Translations under genes and position numbers: made by a program
The notes under the pieces: model-generated
What the model was told of the DNA's origin: nothing
Database searches by the model: none
The model's input: only the letters and a program-made list of their open reading frames with translations
Source of the DNA: LZORAL124-50-18 sp051208045
GTDB taxonomy: Bacteria; Pseudomonadota; Gammaproteobacteria; Pseudomonadales; Oleiphilaceae
Direction: 5' to 3'
NCBI GenBank assembly: GCA_051208045.1
Contig: JBPJFY010000001.1
Location: forward strand, 62,001-126,000
Length of the DNA: 64,000 nucleotides
Shown: positions 44,907 through 53,124 of the stretch, piece after piece
How positions within the stretch are numbered: position 1 is the first letter of the stretch
Layout: the number at the start of each line of letters is the position of its first letter

Positions 44907-47510
44907 ATGGCAGATGTTACCGTAAAACAACTTGCTGAAGATGTTGGCGCTCCTGTTGATCGCATACTGAAACAAATGGAAGATGCCGGTATTGAGGGCA
45001 AGAAAGAATCAGATTTTGTGTCGGACAGTGAAAAGCAGGCGTTGCTGGCTTTCTTGAAGCGAAGCCATGGTGAAACAGGCGCTGAGCCAAAAAAAATCAC
45101 CCTGAAACGAAAAACAACCACAACACTGAAAACTGGTGGTGGAGCGGGGCGTTCAAAAACCGTCAATGTAGAAGTGCGGAAAAAACGTACCTACGTTAAG
45201 CGTGCAGAAATAGCGCCTTCAGCGGCACCAGCGGCGGAAACCGTTGTGGAAGAAGTAAAAGAACCTTTGGTGGAAGCTCCTGCAGAAGTTACCGCAGAGA
45301 CAACGGCTGCCGTAGCTGACGCGCCTAAGGCGGTGGTAGAGGCCAAAGATGTGTCAGAGGTAACGGCTGAAGTTATCGCAGAAACAGCGGAGGCAGTATC
45401 TCAGGAATCGTCACTTCCAGCACAAGAAGCTGCTGGCTCGACGACCATCGAAGAGCCTGTCAAGTCGCCGGAAGACGCGAAGAAAGAAGAAGCAAGCAAG
45501 CACGCCAAAGACCGCAAACACGAAGCCCGTCCAGATGTGAAGAAAGGGAAAAAGCGTGGTGCAGATGATGAGGCGGATGATGGTCGTCCACGCGAGAAAG
45601 GCAAGTCTGCGGGGCATCGGGGACCAAGAAATCGTCCCGAAAGTACGCTCAAAGTGGACACCTTTTCTGATGATGACAGTGATCAGGTCAGACGTGTCAG
45701 ACGCAAGAAAAAGTCAAAGGATCGCGTGCGTTTGGCCGATATGTCAGCGCAACCGATCATTCGGGACGTGGCTATTCCGGAAAGTATTACCGTAGCAGAC
45801 CTGGCCAATAAAATGTCCATCAAAGCGACGGAAGTGATTAAATCTTTGATGGCACTAGGCATCATGGCGACGATTAATCAAACGATTGATCAGGAGACGG
45901 CTGTGATGGTAGCAGAAGAAAAAGGGCATAAAGTCACGATTCTGAAGGAAGATGCGATTGAGGACGAGGTGTTGGAGTCTGTGAGCTATGAGGGTGAACA
46001 GATGACGCGGGCACCTGTTGTGAGCGTCATGGGTCATGTTGATCATGGTAAGACTTCTTTGCTTGACTACATTCGCCGCACCAAAGTTGCCGCCGGAGAG
46101 TCCGGAGGTATCACGCAGCACATAGGTGCCTATCATGTGGAAACCGGGCATGGAATGATTACCTTCCTTGATACGCCTGGACACGCGGCGTTTACGGCGA
46201 TGCGTGCACGGGGTGCCAAGAGTACGGATATTGTCATTCTGGTGGTGGCAGCAGATGATGGTGTGATGCCACAAACAGAAGAGGCGGTGCAGCATGCGAA
46301 GTCTGCCGGTGTGCCATTGGTGGTCGCTGTCAACAAAATCGATAAAGAGGCTGCGGACCCTGACCGTGTGAAGAATGAGTTGTCAGCGATTGACGTCATA
46401 CCTGAAGATTGGGGCGGAGATGTGCAGTTTGTAAATGTCTCTGCGCACACTGGGCAGGGTGTTGATGAATTGCTGGATGCTGTGCTCCTTCAGTCTGAAA
46501 TTCTGGAGTTGTCTGCAGTGCCCGATGTGCCCGCGAAAGGTGTGGTCATCGAGTCCAGCCTGGATAAAGGGCGTGGCGCGGTGTCCACGGTACTGGTTCA
46601 AAATGGAACGATTCGTCAGGGTGATATGGTGATTGCCGGGATGTACTTCGGCAAGGTGCGAGCCATGTTGGATGAGAATCTTGAAAAGGTGGATGAGGCC
46701 GGACCGTCCATACCGGTTGAAATTCTGGGTTTGAATGGTACCCCGGATGCGGGGGATGAGTTCCTGGTCGTTGCAGACGAGAAGAAGGCCAGAGAACTGG
46801 CCAATTTCCGACAGGGCAAGTACCGCACGGAAAAACTGCAGCGTCAGCAGAGTGCCAAGTTGGAGAATCTGTTCCAGAATATGGGACAGGATGAAGTTAA
46901 GACGCTCAATATCGTACTGAAGACGGATGTTCGTGGCTCGCTGGAAGCGTTAATTGGGGCACTGTCCGATATCGGTAATGATGAAGTGAAAGTGAGTATA
47001 GTCTCCAGCGGGGTGGGTGGAATTGCCGAAACGGATGCAAACCTTGCGTTGGCTACGAATGCGGTAATCTTTGGATTCAACGTGCGAGCGGATGGCTCTG
47101 CCAAGCGGATCATTGAGAAAGAAGGTCTGGATCTGCGCTACTACAGTGTAATCTATGACATCATTGATGATGTCAAGCAGGCGCTGACCGGTATGCTTGC
47201 GCCGGCCTTCAAAGAAGAGATTGTTGGCGTCGCCGAAGTTCGAGACACCTTTAAATCGCCCAAGTTTGGTCAGGTTGCCGGGTGTATGGTGGTTGAAGGC
47301 TCGGTCTATCGCAACAAAGGTATTCGTGTATTGCGCGACAACATCGTAATTTTTGAAGGTGAACTGGAGTCGCTCCGTCGCTTTAAAGATGACGTACCGG
47401 AGGTACGAGCGGGCACAGAGTGTGGTATCGGAGTGAAGAACTACGATGTAAAAGTGGGTGACAAGATCGAGGTCTTCGATAAAGTCAAGGTAGAACGTTC
47501 ACTCAGCTGA
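44907..47510 (+). CDS. infB: Translation initiation factor IF-2
   Basis: GTPase that positions initiator tRNA on the 30S subunit. The 867 residues have an IF2N domain (1-60, VTVKQLAEDVGAPVDRILKQ), a long Ala/Glu/Val-rich and then Lys/Asp-rich linker (about 85-270) of low complexity, a second IF2N domain (about 285-340), the G domain with GHVDHGKTSLLDYIR, DTPGHAAF and NKID, and the C-terminal domains. AGGAGG lies 11 bases before ATG 44907. Internal starts giving shorter isoforms, as in E. coli, are possible but were not identified. Confidence 0.98.
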   Translation: MADVTVKQLAEDVGAPVDRILKQMEDAGIEGKKESDFVSDSEKQALLAFLKRSHGETGAEPKKITLKRKTTTTLKTGGGAGRSKTVNVEVRKKRTYVKRAEIAPSAAPAAETVVEEVKEPLVEAPAEVTAETTAAVADAPKAVVEAKDVSEVTAEVIAETAEAVSQESSLPAQEAAGSTTIEEPVKSPEDAKKEEASKHAKDRKHEARPDVKKGKKRGADDEADDGRPREKGKSAGHRGPRNRPESTLKVDTFSDDDSDQVRRVRRKKKSKDRVRLADMSAQPIIRDVAIPESITVADLANKMSIKATEVIKSLMALGIMATINQTIDQETAVMVAEEKGHKVTILKEDAIEDEVLESVSYEGEQMTRAPVVSVMGHVDHGKTSLLDYIRRTKVAAGESGGITQHIGAYHVETGHGMITFLDTPGHAAFTAMRARGAKSTDIVILVVAADDGVMPQTEEAVQHAKSAGVPLVVAVNKIDKEAADPDRVKNELSAIDVIPEDWGGDVQFVNVSAHTGQGVDELLDAVLLQSEILELSAVPDVPAKGVVIESSLDKGRGAVSTVLVQNGTIRQGDMVIAGMYFGKVRAMLDENLEKVDEAGPSIPVEILGLNGTPDAGDEFLVVADEKKARELANFRQGKYRTEKLQRQQSAKLENLFQNMGQDEVKTLNIVLKTDVRGSLEALIGALSDIGNDEVKVSIVSSGVGGIAETDANLALATNAVIFGFNVRADGSAKRIIEKEGLDLRYYSVIYDIIDDVKQALTGMLAPAFKEEIVGVAEVRDTFKSPKFGQVAGCMVVEGSVYRNKGIRVLRDNIVIFEGELESLRRFKDDVPEVRAGTECGIGVKNYDVKVGDKIEVFDKVKVERSLS

Positions 47511-47535
47511 TCGCTGAGTGTCGTATTGGAGCGAT

Positions 47536-47937
47536 ATGCCGAAAGAATATAGCCGAGCAGAGCGGCTCGCCGATCAAATCCAGAGAGAGCTTGCGGTGAT
47601 TATCCAGCGAGAGCTGAAAGATCCACGCGTGGGTATGGTGAGTATTAACGCCGTCACCGTGAGTAAGGACCTGGGGTATGCAGAAGTCTATTTTACTTTG
47701 ATTTCTGCGGATGAGTTGTCTGCAGCGTCCGAAGAGGTAAAAGCTACGCAGGGCGTGCTCAATCGGGCTGCTGGATTCTTGCGCAGTCAGTTGGGTGCGA
47801 GAATCAAAATTCGAGCGATCCCTCAGCTCCGTTTTCATTTTGATACCAGTGTTCAGCGGGGGCGCGTCCTATCCTCGCTGATCGACAGAGCGCTGGATGC
47901 TGATCAGGCTCTGGCATCCAAAAGGGATAAGGAATGA
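47536..47937 (+). CDS. rbfA: Ribosome-binding factor A
   Basis: Binds the 30S subunit during late maturation and cold adaptation. The 133 residues form a KH-like fold: EYSRAERLADQIQRELAVII, then LKDPRVGMVSINAVTVSKDLGYAEVYFT and RIKIRAIPQLRFHFDTSVQRG. ATG 47536 gives the family start MPKEYSRAER, with TTGGAG just upstream; the GTG at 47518 would extend it by six residues. truB follows after 38 bases. Confidence 0.97.
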   Translation: MPKEYSRAERLADQIQRELAVIIQRELKDPRVGMVSINAVTVSKDLGYAEVYFTLISADELSAASEEVKATQGVLNRAAGFLRSQLGARIKIRAIPQLRFHFDTSVQRGRVLSSLIDRALDADQALASKRDKE

Positions 47938-47975
47938 GTGTCCCGCCAAGAGCTCAATACCGGTAAATAGTCTTC

Positions 47976-48932
47976 ATGGGACGTCGCAAATCCGGTCGAA
48001 AAATTCATGGTGTACTTTTATTAGACAAGCCTCAAGGGGTGACGTCCAATAGATGTTTGCAGGTGGTACGCAGGTTGTTTAACGCCAACCGAGCGGGACA
48101 CACAGGCAGTTTAGATCCCATGGCCACGGGACTTTTGCCTGTGTGTTTTGGGGAAGCCACAAAGTTTGCTCAATTTGGACTGGATGCCGACAAGAGCTAC
48201 GTGGCGAGAGCCAAGCTGGGCGTGGTGACCGAAACCGGGGATGCAGACGGCCAAGTGGTCGACCGGCAAGCCGTTCCGGTGTTAACTGAGAGCGCATTGG
48301 TGGCCACCTTGGCGCAGTTCACTGGTGAGATTCAGCAAGTCCCTTCAATGTATTCTGCTCTGAAGTATCAGGGAAGGCCCCTTTATGAGTATGCTAGAAA
48401 GGGGGTGGAGGTGCCTCGGGAAGCCAGACCGGTCACCATTCATTCGCTCGACCTGATAGCACTGGAGGGGGATGAAATTGAGTTTTCGGTCCGCTGTTCC
48501 AAGGGCACCTATATTCGCACACTCGCGGAAGACATTGGCAAAAGTCTCGGGTGCGGTGCGCACTTGATTAAACTCCGGCGAACTGCGGTCAGAGATTTTG
48601 ATCTGGCCCAAACCGTGACGGTGGAGGACATTGAGGCGCTGATTGAACAGCGTGCGTCAGAGAGTGATTTCGAGGTTTTGGACAAATTATTATTGCCCGT
48701 AGACGCATTGGTTGGGAATTTACCGAAAATTGTACTGGATTTTCATCAAACAGAGTCGCTATTGCACGGACAAAAGGTTAGAATAGCGCAGGATTTAACC
48801 GAGGGTGATAGATATCGCCTTTACTCCGCGCAAGATTCCCGGTTCATAGGATTGGGAGTTGCTCAAATGCAGCGGGATGACGAACGAAGCGATCGTTGTC
48901 TTGCGCCGTTCAGACTGATTTCGACTGATTAA
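47976..48932 (+). CDS. truB: tRNA pseudouridine-55 synthase TruB
   Basis: Makes pseudouridine 55 in the T-loop of tRNAs. The 318 residues include GVLLLDKPQGVTSNRCLQ, the catalytic motif AGHTGSLDPMATGLLPVC (catalytic Asp in GSLDP, about residue 48), YEYARKGVEV and the C-terminal PUA-like domain. It is slightly longer than E. coli TruB because of the C-terminus. rpsO starts 144 bases downstream. Confidence 0.97.
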   Translation: MGRRKSGRKIHGVLLLDKPQGVTSNRCLQVVRRLFNANRAGHTGSLDPMATGLLPVCFGEATKFAQFGLDADKSYVARAKLGVVTETGDADGQVVDRQAVPVLTESALVATLAQFTGEIQQVPSMYSALKYQGRPLYEYARKGVEVPREARPVTIHSLDLIALEGDEIEFSVRCSKGTYIRTLAEDIGKSLGCGAHLIKLRRTAVRDFDLAQTVTVEDIEALIEQRASESDFEVLDKLLLPVDALVGNLPKIVLDFHQTESLLHGQKVRIAQDLTEGDRYRLYSAQDSRFIGLGVAQMQRDDERSDRCLAPFRLISTD

Positions 48933-49076
48933 ACCATTGAGGCTTAACAGCTAAAAAGCACTCTGGGCCGACTGATCCTGATCAGGCGGAGAGATAGATC
49001 TTATTCATCGTGGCGGCAGCTGTAAATATGCACGGATGCTCGCCAAATTTTAATTGCATATTATGAGGTACATAAA

Positions 49077-49346
49077 ATGGCTCTGACAGCTGAAGAAAAA
49101 GCAAAAATTGTTAAAGATTTCCAGAAAGGCGATGGCGATACAGGCTCCCCTGAAGTTCAGGTTGCTTTGTTGAGCGCCAATATCAACAAGCTTCAAGAAC
49201 ACTTCAAAGCACATAAGAAAGATCACCACAGTCGTCGTGGTCTGATTCGCATGGTTAACCACAGAAGAAAGCTGCTTGACTACTTGAAAAGCAAGGATTC
49301 TGAAGGTTATGTGGCTTTGATTGGCCGTTTGGGGCTGCGTCGATAA
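49077..49346 (+). CDS. rpsO: 30S ribosomal protein S15
   Basis: Primary binder of 16S rRNA. The 89 residues are the standard length, with GDGDTGSPEVQVALLSANINKL deviating little from E. coli, then the conserved KKDHHSRRGLIRMVNHRRKLLDYLK. GAGG precedes ATG 49077. The rpsO mRNA is autoregulated by S15 in E. coli; I did not establish a pseudoknot here. A leader stem-loop for pnp lies downstream. Confidence 0.98.
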   Translation: MALTAEEKAKIVKDFQKGDGDTGSPEVQVALLSANINKLQEHFKAHKKDHHSRRGLIRMVNHRRKLLDYLKSKDSEGYVALIGRLGLRR

Positions 49347-49451
49347 GCGTCTTCTCAGGCTTCAAGCGAACATTTTGAGCTATATTGATTACTTCCAGAG
49401 TCAAAGTGCGCCAATTGGGCAAGAGCTTTGGGTGGGATGGTGATCGCATAC

Positions 49452-49512
49452 AGTACCGGAGTGCGTTTTTTTTGCGACTTTTTACTAAGTCCAAATTGAA
49501 CCATCCGGTACT
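49452..49512 (+). promoter_or_regulatory. Long stem-loop in the pnp leader
   Basis: AGTACCGG (49452-49459) pairs perfectly with CCGGTACT (49505-49512). A T-run of eight lies in the loop, and an alternative pairing GGATGGT/ACCATCC is also possible. In E. coli a stem-loop between rpsO and pnp is cut by RNase III and underlies PNPase autoregulation; this is a positional analogue. Confidence 0.5.
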
Positions 49513-49559
49513 TTTGTTTTGTTAAAGAAGAATTCGAAAATGGTTGGGAAGGTAAAAGA

Positions 49560-51653
49560 GTGAATCCTGTAAAGAAGACGTTTAAATATGGTAATTCGGA
49601 AGTTACGCTGGAAACGGGTCGCGTAGCAAGGCAAGCCACCGGGGCAGTGTTGGTGAGTGTTGATGACACCCGCGTGTTAGTCACAGTGGTTGCAGATAAA
49701 GAAGCGAAAGTCGGTCAGGATTTTTTCCCTCTTTCCGTGCATTACCAAGAGAAGCAATACTCTGTTGGTAAAATTCCTGGTGGATTCTTCAAGCGAGAAG
49801 GAAGGCCTTCAGAGAAGGAAACATTGACTTCCCGGTTAATCGATCGACCCATTCGTCCACTTTTCCCGGATGGCTTTGTGAATGAAGTCCAGGTTATCTG
49901 TACTGTTATGTCCGCTAACAAAGACGTTGATCCGGATATTGCTTCCATGATCGGTACGTCCGCAGCGTTGGCCATTTCAGGCATTCCTTTCAATGGGCCG
50001 ATTGGTGCAGCGCGGGTTGGTTTTTCTGAAGAAGACGGCTATGTGCTGAATCCCGGGTTTGCGGCATTGAAAACATCGCTTCTCGATATGGTTGTCGCAG
50101 GCACCAAAGATGCTGTGCTCATGGTTGAATCAGAGGCCAAGGAGCTGACGGAAGATGAGATGCTGGGTGCGGTATTGTTCGCTCATCAGGAATTGCAGAC
50201 GGTCATTACTGCGGTGAACGAATTTGCCGCCGAAGCTGGTAAGGCGAAGTGGGAATGGCAGGCGCCGGCAGAGAATACCGTGTTGATTAACGCCCTGACA
50301 GAGCAGTTTGGCGCTCAGATTTCAGAAGCCTATACCATCAGTGACAAAATGGCACGTTACGGTAGATTGAATGATCTTAAATCTCAGGCACTTGAGGCTT
50401 TGGCCGGTGATGATGAAGGGCAGCCCTCATCGGACGAGGTGAAGGAAGTATTCAAGAAGATTGAAAAGAAAACTGTACGCTCTCGTGTGATAGACGGTCA
50501 GCCGCGGATTGATGGAAGAGACAATAAAACGGTTCGTCCCATTGCCGTGGAAGTGGGCGTGCTGCCTAACAGTCATGGTTCTGCTTTGTTTACGCGAGGT
50601 GAAACGCAGGCGATCGTTGCTGCTACGCTGGGGCCAATTCGTGATATGCAGATTATTGATGCGCTCGAAGGTGAGCGTAAAGAAAATTTCATGCTGCATT
50701 ACAATTTCCCTCCTTACTCTGTGGGTGAATGTGGTCGTATCGGCGCGACCGGTCGTCGAGAGGTTGGGCATGGTCGGTTGGCCAAGCGTGGCGTTCAGGC
50801 GGTGATGCCAGAAGAGCAGGAGTTCCCTTACGCGATTCGTGTGGTTTCTGAAATTACCGAATCAAATGGCTCCAGTTCGATGGCGAGTGTGTGTGGTAGT
50901 TCATTGGCATTGATGGACGCCGGTGTACCTCTGGCTGCGCCTGTTGCCGGTATAGCGATGGGTTTGATCAAAGAGGAAAACGGATACGCCGTGTTGACCG
51001 ATATCCTGGGTGATGAAGATCATCTGGGCGATATGGATTTTAAGGTCGCCGGTACCGCAGACGGTGTTACCGCGCTGCAGATGGATATCAAAATTGAAGG
51101 GATCAACGAAGAGATTATGGAAATTGCGTTAGCGCAAGCGCATGACGCACGAATTCATATTCTTGCAGAAATGGCGAAGGTTATCGATCAGTCTCGTGAC
51201 ACCGTAGCAGATAATGCGCCGAAGATGCACATGATGAAAATTGATCCGGATAAGATTCGTGACTTGATCGGCAAAGGAGGAGCGACCATTCGCTCTATCT
51301 GTGAAGACACGGGTGCTTCTATTGATATCGAGGATGATGGTCAGGTTCGAATCTACGCCGACAGCAAAGTGTCTGCGGATGCGGCCATTGATCGCGTGAC
51401 GGCCGTGACGGCTGAGCTTGAGATTGGCAAAGTGTACACGGGCCGGGTTGAGCGAATTGTTGATTTCGGTGCGTTTGTGAATGTGTTGCCAGGAAAAGAT
51501 GGTCTCGTTCATATTTCGCAGATTTCCAATGAGCGTGTCAATAACGTCACGGACGTGTTGTCTGAAGGACAAACCGTGACAGTGAAAGTATTGGATATCG
51601 ATAACCGTGGTCGCGTGAAATTGACCATGAAGGATGTGTCAGACGAAGGCTAA
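49560..51653 (+). CDS. pnp: Polyribonucleotide nucleotidyltransferase (PNPase)
   Basis: Phosphorolytic 3'-5' exoribonuclease and degradosome component. The 697 residues have two RNase PH domains (about 1-215 and 310-550, the second with FPPYSVGECGRIGATGRREVGHG near 375), a KH domain (about 553-610, MMKIDPDKIRDLIGKGGATI) and an S1 domain (about 620-690, GKVYTGRVERIVDFGAFVNV). The start is GTG 49560, with AAGG 7 bases upstream. A seven-codon upstream frame from ATG 49540 ends with a TGA that overlaps this GTG, which could couple translation. A terminator follows. Confidence 0.98.
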   Translation: MNPVKKTFKYGNSEVTLETGRVARQATGAVLVSVDDTRVLVTVVADKEAKVGQDFFPLSVHYQEKQYSVGKIPGGFFKREGRPSEKETLTSRLIDRPIRPLFPDGFVNEVQVICTVMSANKDVDPDIASMIGTSAALAISGIPFNGPIGAARVGFSEEDGYVLNPGFAALKTSLLDMVVAGTKDAVLMVESEAKELTEDEMLGAVLFAHQELQTVITAVNEFAAEAGKAKWEWQAPAENTVLINALTEQFGAQISEAYTISDKMARYGRLNDLKSQALEALAGDDEGQPSSDEVKEVFKKIEKKTVRSRVIDGQPRIDGRDNKTVRPIAVEVGVLPNSHGSALFTRGETQAIVAATLGPIRDMQIIDALEGERKENFMLHYNFPPYSVGECGRIGATGRREVGHGRLAKRGVQAVMPEEQEFPYAIRVVSEITESNGSSSMASVCGSSLALMDAGVPLAAPVAGIAMGLIKEENGYAVLTDILGDEDHLGDMDFKVAGTADGVTALQMDIKIEGINEEIMEIALAQAHDARIHILAEMAKVIDQSRDTVADNAPKMHMMKIDPDKIRDLIGKGGATIRSICEDTGASIDIEDDGQVRIYADSKVSADAAIDRVTAVTAELEIGKVYTGRVERIVDFGAFVNVLPGKDGLVHISQISNERVNNVTDVLSEGQTVTVKVLDIDNRGRVKLTMKDVSDEG

Positions 51654-51678
51654 TCTTTCGCTGACAATCCGTTAAATT

Positions 51679-51718
51679 AAAACCAGGCCTGAAAGTGATG
51701 TGGGTCTGGTTTTTTTTT
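51679..51718 (+). terminator. Terminator of pnp
   Basis: AAACCAG (51680-51686) pairs with CTGGTTT (51706-51712), extended by GCC/GGT, and runs into nine T. It ends just before the SYLF-domain gene. Confidence 0.88.
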
Positions 51719-51744
51719 GCTTTTATTTTTTCTGTGGGGGAAGT

Positions 51745-52278
51745 ATGGTTCTGAGGGTGTTATTGATCGTTTTGATTGCTCTGCCTCTGAGTAGTTATGG
51801 GGCAAGTAAGTCTGAACTGGATGCAAAGGTACAGTCTACCTTGGCGGCGCTTTACAGTCGGGTTCCCGGCGCACGTGAAACGGTAGAAAATGCCGTGGCC
51901 GTTCTGGTGTTTCCTGAGGTGGCCAAGGGCGGTTTTTTTGTGGGCGGTGAATTTGGTGAAGGTGCCCTGCTGAAACAGGGGCAAACGCTGGGCTATTATC
52001 AGATTGCCAGCGGATCGCTCGGCATTCAGATTGGCGTACAAGTACGCTCCCAAGTCATCGCTTTTCGCAATGAGGATTCTTTTAATCGATTCTATCAGGG
52101 GAACGGTTGGGAAGTTGGCGTTGATGGGAGCGCCGCCATTGCCACGGAAGGAGCTGGGGGAAAGTTTGACAGTAAGTCAATCAATCAACCTGTTGTCGCA
52201 TTTGTTTTTGGAAACAAAGGATTGATGGCGAATATGAGCCTGGAAGGAACGCGTATTATTCCGGTGAGTAAACCTTAG
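51745..52278 (+). CDS. Secreted SYLF-domain (YSC84-like) lipid-binding protein
   Basis: 177-residue exported protein with a signal peptide (LLIVLIALPLSSYGA) followed by a SYLF/YSC84 domain: VLVFPEVAKGGFFVGGEFGEGAL, then GYYQIASGSLGIQIGVQ and the later GLMANMSLEGTRI. Eukaryotic SYLF domains bind phosphoinositides; the bacterial role is unknown. ATG 51745, with GGGGGAAG just upstream, is preferred over ATG 51700, which lies inside the pnp terminator. Its 3' end overlaps the convergent hydrolase gene by 23 bases. Confidence 0.85.
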   Translation: MVLRVLLIVLIALPLSSYGASKSELDAKVQSTLAALYSRVPGARETVENAVAVLVFPEVAKGGFFVGGEFGEGALLKQGQTLGYYQIASGSLGIQIGVQVRSQVIAFRNEDSFNRFYQGNGWEVGVDGSAAIATEGAGGKFDSKSINQPVVAFVFGNKGLMANMSLEGTRIIPVSKP

Positions 52279-53113
52279 TGGTTGTTGTGTTACTCAGGAA
52301 ATCGAGCACCTTTTTGCGATGTCTGATATCGGTAAAGGTGGCCGTGTGGTGCGTTCTGGTGGTGTAGAGTTCTTTTGGGGGAAGCGCATTTCGGAACAAT
52401 CGCTGGCCGTGATGAAAGGGTACGACCGTATCTGTCTGGCTGTGGATCATCAGCAACGGCGTGGGCGTGATTAGTGCAATGGTTTGTTCAGGATCTATTG
52501 CACCGGTTATGACGAAGGGCGGGAGCCATTGAAATGGCCAAGTTAGCCAATTCAGGGCTAGTTTTTCCCGTGCGATGCCTGAATAGCTGCTGAAGGCCGC
52601 GTCGGTGATGATGGCGGAGAATCCATCTCCGTTGAGTTGACCTGCGTAGCTGATTCCGAGAGACGCCCCCATGCTTTGCCCAAGAAGAATCAATGGCCAT
52701 TCCGGCTGTTCGTTCACCAGCCAGTGATGGGCGGCGTGAACGTCTTGAATCGTACCGGCGAGATCGGGCTTGCCGCTGGATCGGCCATATCCTCTGTAAT
52801 CCAGCGCAAAAACGTTATAGCCCGCATACGGTAGCCAGCTTACATTGGCCAGGTGTGTGCTCATGTTTTCTGCGTTACCATGCAGGAAGAGTATCGTGCC
52901 TTTCTGATGTGTCTGCGTGTGCGCCGGGATCCACCAGGCATGAAGGCGCTCTCCGTCTGAAGTGGTGAGGTACACATCTTCATAGGCTAAGTCGAAGGCG
53001 GTCGGCGTAAAGAATAACTGTTCCTCTGGGTAATACATAAGGTTACTGCAGCCGCTGCAGGTAAGACAGAGGGCGGAAAACAAAAGAATCAGTCGATGTA
53101 TTGGATTGGTCAC
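52256..53113 (-). CDS. Lipoprotein alpha/beta hydrolase
   Basis: 285-residue alpha/beta hydrolase. It starts with a lipoprotein-type signal (HRLILLFSALCLTCSGC), and the family hallmark MYYPEEQLFF follows at once. The oxyanion loop is LFLHGNAEN, the nucleophile elbow LLGQSMGAS, the acid probably in HSQTDTVVP and the His in THHTATF. Such DUF1749/BEM46-type hydrolases are mostly uncharacterised. GTG 53113 gives the best signal peptide and lies 12 bases past the DUF4105 stop; ATG 53155 or GTG 53194 would overlap that gene. It is third in the DUF3015-DUF4105 operon and its 3' end overlaps the SYLF gene. Confidence 0.82.
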   Translation of the reverse strand: MTNPIHRLILLFSALCLTCSGCSNLMYYPEEQLFFTPTAFDLAYEDVYLTTSDGERLHAWWIPAHTQTHQKGTILFLHGNAENMSTHLANVSWLPYAGYNVFALDYRGYGRSSGKPDLAGTIQDVHAAHHWLVNEQPEWPLILLGQSMGASLGISYAGQLNGDGFSAIITDAAFSSYSGIAREKLALNWLTWPFQWLPPFVITGAIDPEQTIALITPTPLLMIHSQTDTVVPFHHGQRLFRNALPPKELYTTRTHHTATFTDIRHRKKVLDFLSNTTTTKVYSPE

Positions 53114-53124
53114 AACGGTGCTCT

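Noticed and set aside
51700..51744. An upstream ATG extending the SYLF protein by 15 residues
   Set aside because: It falls inside the pnp terminator hairpin, and ATG 51745 has a good ribosome binding site and yields a proper signal peptide.
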